In this document: positions 40,530-43,683 of the stretch, in pieces | Layout: every line of letters begins with the position of its first letter | How positions within the stretch are numbered: the first letter of the stretch is position 1 | From: CAZKGE01 sp964541695 | GTDB taxonomy: Bacteria; Bacillota; Clostridia; Christensenellales; CAG-138 | Assembly (NCBI GenBank): GCA_964541695.1 | Contig: CAZIRB010000008.1 | Coordinates: 1-43,683, forward strand | Reading direction: 5' to 3' | Length of the DNA stretch: 43,683 nt | Notes under the pieces: generated by a model | Databases searched by the model: none | What the model was told of the DNA's origin: nothing | The model's input: only the letters and a program-made list of their open reading frames with translations | Position numbers and translations under genes: made by a program

Positions 40530-40571
40530 CGGGGAGCGGAGAACGGGGAACGGGGAGCGGGGAACGGGGGA
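40530..40571 (+). repeat. Tandem 7-bp repeat, six copies
   Basis: Units CGGGGAG, CGGAGAA, CGGGGAA, CGGGGAG, CGGGGAA, CGGGGGA follow without gaps. It is a short minisatellite, probably variable in copy number; it lies right after mnmE. Confidence 0.8.
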
Positions 40572-40573
40572 CG

Positions 40574-40723
40574 TTGAGGGCTCCCCACAGTTCGCAATGG
40601 TCGCGCACGCCCCTTTGGGCCTGCGCTCCTTTGCTCACTAGGCCTGCGCCTCGCTTCATCCGCCACAGGCGGCGCTCGGCTGCGGCCCTCTCAAACCACC
40701 GCCAAAGGGCGAGGGCCCTTTGG
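40574..40723 (-). repeat. Two-hairpin element C1, hairpin 2 split by module M
   Basis: Hairpin 1 is intact: CCAAAGGGC (40702-40710), GAGG, GCCCTTTGG (40715-40723). The arms of hairpin 2, TTGAGGGC (40574-40581) and GCCCTCTCAA (about 40685-40694), are separated by the 101-bp module M (40585-40685, minus). The same module in locus B lies in hairpin 1 instead. Confidence 0.7.
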
Positions 40724-40773
40724 AAACCCTTTCTGCTGAACACGAAGCTCTCGTGCCTTTTTTCCCTGGGTTT

Positions 40774-40820
40774 CCAAAGGGGGGTTTCTTTGGCAGGGGT
40801 GCGGGGACGGAGTCCCCGCA
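40774..40820 (+). repeat. Two-hairpin element C2
   Basis: Hairpin 1 is short (CCAAAG 40774-40779 / CTTTGG 40788-40793). Hairpin 2 is TGCGGGGAC (40800-40808), GGA, GTCCCCGCA (40812-40820), a perfect 9-bp stem. Preceded by GGGTTT. Confidence 0.75.
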
Positions 40821-40834
40821 AAAAAACACATAAT

Positions 40835-40867
40835 AAAAGGGAGAGTGGCTTTGCCACTCTCCCTTTT
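40835..40867. terminator. Strong bidirectional terminator
   Basis: AAAAGGGAGAGTGGC (40835-40849), TTT loop, GCCACTCTCCCTTTT (40853-40867): a perfect 15-bp stem with A/T ends, serving both the mnmE and the alaS-DUF695 transcripts. Confidence 0.85.
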
Positions 40868-40882
40868 CCTTCCAGTTCTTAC

Positions 40883-41635
40883 TTATGCCCTCGAAAACCG
40901 TCTCTCCACAAACGCGGAATCGACGCTGTTCAGCACGCCGCCGTACGGCTCGGCGAGGCGGATGGCACGCGTCGTGAGCGTGGTGACGTCGTTCCACAGG
41001 AGCCGGCTGACGGCGTGGACCGTCGTCTCGTGCGGCAGTTCCTGCTCCGGCGTATACGAATCGCGCCCGAGCGCAAATCCCGCCTCCTTTGCCTCGCGCA
41101 GGAACGCGCTGGCCGCGAATATGGTCGGAAAGCGCAGGTGCAGGTTGATCCGCCGGTAGGCGGCGGTATCGTCGCCGCGCTGCCGCAGCTCGGCGATATA
41201 GGCCTCGTTCGCGGCGCTCTGTTTCTTCGCTTCGTCGGGCATCAGCAGGCGGTAATAGGTCTGCCGGTGCGGCTCGTCGGCCTTCGCGCAGGCGAGCGTA
41301 AGCCCCTTTTCGTTGCTGCACAGGTCGAAGATCGGCACGAGCAGGCGCGCGTCGCTGACGTAGAAATAGAGCCGGCGCTGCGGGCCGATATCGATCGCGC
41401 CGACGTACGCGCCGCTTTGGCCCAGTATCTCCATGCAGCGGGGCGCGACGGTCTCGAGCCGCGCGCGCTCACGCCGCGAGAATTCCGGCTGGGAGGGATC
41501 GACGGGCAGGCAGGTGACGTGGATGAGCGTGATAAAATCGCCCATCAGGTCGAACTTGCCGGCATAATCGAGGTCGACAAGAAACCTGGCGGTCTGCCCG
41601 TGCAATTCCCAGTTGTACCGGAAGAAGTTACTCAT
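40883..41635 (-). CDS. DUF695/RraB-like domain protein, function unknown
   Basis: 250 residues, no signal or membrane segment. The N-terminal part (WELHGQTARFLVDLDYAGKF, then YVGAIDIGPQRRLYFYVSD near residue 80) recalls DUF695. The C-terminal part (LRFPTIFAASAFLREAKEAGFALG near 170, then HETTVHAVSRLLWNDVTTLT) recalls the RraB-like fold, which in E. coli inhibits RNase E. Both assignments are by eye and tentative. The ATG at 41635 overlaps the alaS end by 8 bp, so the gene is co-expressed with alaS. The ribosome site is weak, in keeping with coupling. Confidence 0.7.
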   Translation of the reverse strand: MSNFFRYNWELHGQTARFLVDLDYAGKFDLMGDFITLIHVTCLPVDPSQPEFSRRERARLETVAPRCMEILGQSGAYVGAIDIGPQRRLYFYVSDARLLVPIFDLCSNEKGLTLACAKADEPHRQTYYRLLMPDEAKKQSAANEAYIAELRQRGDDTAAYRRINLHLRFPTIFAASAFLREAKEAGFALGRDSYTPEQELPHETTVHAVSRLLWNDVTTLTTRAIRLAEPYGGVLNSVDSAFVERRFSRA

Positions 41636-43424
41636 GTACCAACACCGCTTTGATACGGCGCACGCCCGCGGAGGACGCTTCCTCCTTTTTGATCTCAAAC
41701 CGGCCGAGCTCGCCGGTGCGCCTGGCGTGCGGGCCGCCGCAGATCTCGCGGCTGACGTCGCCGATCGTGTACACCTTGACCTTCTCGCCGTACTTTGCGT
41801 CGAACAGGCCGATCGCGCCGGCCGCCTTGGCCTCGGATACGGTCATCTCGACGCAGTCGATTTCGATATCGCGCGCGATCGCGTCGTTGACCATTTTCTC
41901 GACGGCCTTAAGCTCCTCGGGCAGGAGCCTGCGCGGGAACGAGAAGTCGAAGCGCAGCCGCTCGGCGGTGATGTTCGAGCCCTTCTGCGCCACGCCGTCG
42001 TCGTCGAGCACCTTGCGCAGCGCGGCCTGCAACAGATGCGTCGCGGTATGCAGCTGCGCCGTGGCCTCGGTGTTGTCGGCAAGGCCGCCCTTAAAGCGCT
42101 GCTCCGCGCCGGCGTGCGAGGTCTCCTGATGCTGCCTAAACGCGTCGGCAAAGCCGTCGAGGTCGACCGAAATGCCGCGCTCGCGGGCGAGCTCCTCTGT
42201 AAACTCGATCGGGAAGCCGTACGTGTCGTACAGCCGGAACGCGGACGCGCCGTCGATGCGGTCGCCGGCGAGCTGCGCCGCGAGGCGGTCGAACTCCTTC
42301 ATGCCCTTCTTGAGCGTGTTGGCGAAGCGCTGCTCCTCCTTGTCGAGCTCGGAGAGGATCTTCTCCCGGTTTTCAGCGAGCTCGGGGTAGAACGCGCCGT
42401 ACTGGTCGACGACCGTTGCGGCGATGCCGGAGAGCGAGCCGTCCGGGATGCCGAGCTGCATTGCAAAGCGGATCGCGCGGCGGATCAGGCGGCGCAGGAT
42501 ATAACCCTGGTCGACGTTGGACGGCGTGACGCCGCGCTGGTCGCCGAGCATGAACGTCGCGCAGCGCAGATGGTCGGCAACGATCCGGAACGCGCGCGTA
42601 AACTCCGTATCGTTATGATAGGATTTCCCGCTGAGCGCTTCGATCTTGCCGATGATGCCGGTGAACGCGTCCGTGTCGAACACGCTCGGCACGCCCTGCA
42701 GCGTCGCGACCGTGCGGTCAAGGCCCATGCCGGTGTCGACGTTTTTCTGCGAGAGCGGCTCGAACACGCCGTCGGCGACCTTGTTGTACTCCATGAACAC
42801 GTTGTTCCAGATCTCGAGGTACTTGCCGCAGTCGCAGCCCGGCCCGCAGTCCGCGCCGCAGGCGGGCGCGCCGGTGTCGTAGAATATTTCCGTATCCGGG
42901 CCGCAGGGACCCGTCTGTCCGGCGGGGCCCCACCAGTTATGTTTTTTCGGTAGGAACGCGATGTGCGACGGGTCCACGCCCATGGCGATCCAGGCGTTGG
43001 CGGCCTCAAGGTCGCGCGGCGCGTCATCGTCGCCCGCAAAGCACGTAAAGTACAGCTTGTCCTTCGGAATGCCGAGCCACTGCTCGCTGGTCAGGAATTC
43101 CCACGAGAACGCGATGGATTCCTTCTTAAAATAATCGCCGAGCGACCAGTTGCCGAGCATCTCGAAGAATGTGCAGTGCGACGCGTCGCCGACTTCGTCG
43201 ATGTCGCCGGTGCGCACGCACTTCTGCACGTCGACGAGCCGCTTGCCCATCGGGTGCTTCTCGCCCATGAGGTAGGGCACGAGCGGATGCATGCCGGCCG
43301 TCGTGAACAGCACGGTCGGGTCGTTTTCCGGAATCAGCGACGCGGACGAGATGACCGCGTGGCCTTTTTTGGAAAAGAACTCGAGATATTTGGTTCGAAG
43401 CTCCTTGGACGTCAGCGCTTTCAT
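41628..43424 (-). CDS. alaS: Alanine--tRNA ligase, short form
   Basis: 598 residues, against about 875 in most bacteria. The class II aminoacylation core is complete (ENDPTVLFTTAGMHPLVPYL, FFEMLGNWSLGDYFKKE, GMGLDRTVATLQG), and so is the editing domain, with HTATH (459-463) and CGGPH (562-566) as zinc/editing residues. It ends right after the editing domain, so the DHHA1/C-Ala region that aids tRNA binding and dimerisation is missing. A cysteine-rich insert (C189, C193, C197, C199) may hold a metal. The stop is a natural gene end, with the next gene overlapping it. GAGGAAC precedes the ATG at 10 nt. Confidence 0.93.
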   Translation of the reverse strand: MKALTSKELRTKYLEFFSKKGHAVISSASLIPENDPTVLFTTAGMHPLVPYLMGEKHPMGKRLVDVQKCVRTGDIDEVGDASHCTFFEMLGNWSLGDYFKKESIAFSWEFLTSEQWLGIPKDKLYFTCFAGDDDAPRDLEAANAWIAMGVDPSHIAFLPKKHNWWGPAGQTGPCGPDTEIFYDTGAPACGADCGPGCDCGKYLEIWNNVFMEYNKVADGVFEPLSQKNVDTGMGLDRTVATLQGVPSVFDTDAFTGIIGKIEALSGKSYHNDTEFTRAFRIVADHLRCATFMLGDQRGVTPSNVDQGYILRRLIRRAIRFAMQLGIPDGSLSGIAATVVDQYGAFYPELAENREKILSELDKEEQRFANTLKKGMKEFDRLAAQLAGDRIDGASAFRLYDTYGFPIEFTEELARERGISVDLDGFADAFRQHQETSHAGAEQRFKGGLADNTEATAQLHTATHLLQAALRKVLDDDGVAQKGSNITAERLRFDFSFPRRLLPEELKAVEKMVNDAIARDIEIDCVEMTVSEAKAAGAIGLFDAKYGEKVKVYTIGDVSREICGGPHARRTGELGRFEIKKEEASSAGVRRIKAVLVHE

Positions 43425-43465
43425 ACTGTTATTTGTTCCTCAATTTCCGGTAAATTTACGCATAT

Positions 43466-43495
43466 AGAATACTTCAATCCCCAAGATTTTGTCAA
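43466..43495 (-). promoter_or_regulatory. Sigma-A promoter of alaS
   Basis: On the minus strand TTGACA (43490-43495), 18-bp spacer, TATTCT (43466-43471). The leader is only about 35 nt, leaving no room for a T-box. Confidence 0.7.
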
Positions 43496-43552
43496 CGACG
43501 GACGGAGGTGATCGGATTCGCAAAAATATTTTCTATTTCCGTAAAAAAGCTG

Positions 43553-43581
43553 TTGACATTGCATAGGCACCTTGCTAAAAT
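43553..43581 (+). promoter_or_regulatory. Strong promoter, probably of an rRNA operon
   Basis: TTGACA (43553-43558), 17-bp spacer, TAAAAT (43576-43581). An A/T-rich stretch just upstream (about 43530-43550) resembles an UP element. Confidence 0.7.
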
Positions 43582-43683
43582 ATAAAAGCTGCATCTTGAA
43601 GCGCAAGCGCCAAAAAGAAGCGGCGGTAAGCGCACCTTGAGAACTATATAGTGGAAGAAGAAGCATTGAGCGCTGCTGGGGCA
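43582..43683 (+). ncRNA. Probable rRNA operon leader, continues beyond window
   Basis: No open frame. It contains CCTTGAGAACTATATAG near 43637-43653, like the TTGAAAACT-type sequence found in Bacillota rRNA leaders and spacers. With the strong upstream promoter this suggests the start of an rrn transcript whose 16S gene lies to the right. The rRNA itself is not in the window, so this is inference. Confidence 0.5.

Larger units (their letters stand above)
40506..40882. repeat. Intergenic repeat locus C (tandem 7-mers, two two-hairpin elements, one inserted module, terminator)
   Basis: 377 bp between the converging mnmE and DUF695-like genes, without a credible gene. In order: six tandem 7-mers (40530-40571); element C1 in minus orientation with the 101-bp module M in the loop of hairpin 2 (40574-40723); element C2 (40774-40820); and a bidirectional terminator (40835-40867). 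Confidence 0.8.

Noticed and set aside
40530..40571. Tandem 7-mers considered as a CRISPR remnant
   Set aside because: The units are contiguous without spacers and no cas gene is present. It is a minisatellite.
43425..43500. A T-box riboswitch upstream of alaS
   Set aside because: The predicted promoter leaves a leader of only about 35 nt; no specifier stem, T-box sequence or terminator fits.

Overview
The window is a GC-rich chromosomal segment from a spore-forming member of the Bacillota, most likely class Clostridia. Four things point there: a YunB-type sporulation gene, a Bacillus-type LexA (SOS) box in front of recA, the gene order ftsK-rimO-pgsA-cinA-recA, and the rpmH-rnpA-yidD-yidC-jag-mnmE housekeeping block. 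Ribosome sites are of the GGAGG type, several starts are TTG or GTG, and most promoters are sigma-A-like (TTGACA-17/18-TATAAT). The genus cannot be named from the sequence alone. No phage, plasmid, transposase, CRISPR array or tRNA gene was seen.

Layout. 1-2177: the 5' part of a MATE exporter gene (minus), divergent from an AraC regulator (plus). 2244-6360: a hexuronate unit on the minus strand, uxuA-uxuB-lacI, whose control region carries two copies of a perfect 13-bp LacI-type operator 119 bp apart. 6480-11061: a four-gene minus-strand cell-surface carbohydrate operon (UGM-like flavoprotein, membrane protein, sugar-nucleotide SDR, GT2) with its own promoter and terminator. 11174-13645: a secreted transglutaminase-like protein and an autoregulated MerR/TipAS drug sensor. 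14312-22468: ftsK-rimO-pgsA-cinA-recA plus a GT4 glycosyltransferase joined to recA by a GTGA overlap. 22478-26193: 2-hydroxyacid dehydrogenase, SIMPL lipoprotein and a large membrane protein. 26198-32047: radC (minus), then tilS-hpt-ftsH-PHP phosphoesterase. 32780-36357: yunB, a divergent PRPP-synthetase-like protein, a CarD-family regulator with two tandem near-perfect promoters, and a PIN/TRAM membrane protein. 36381-40505: rpmH to mnmE, without dnaA next to it. 40883-43495: a short, C-terminally reduced alaS and a DUF695-like gene on the minus strand. 43553-43683: a strong outward promoter and a leader that looks like the start of an rRNA operon lying beyond the window.

The most unusual structure is a dispersed repeat family in three intergenic stretches (13.7-14.3 kb, 32.2-32.7 kb, 40.5-40.8 kb). 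Its unit is a tandem pair of hairpins, whose arms differ between copies yet stay complementary. At two loci a separate 101-bp module sits in the loop of one hairpin, in a different hairpin each time. At the third locus, diverged pieces of that module lie next to a duplicated hairpin arm. This looks like a REP/MITE-like nested element and is the best candidate here for something undescribed.
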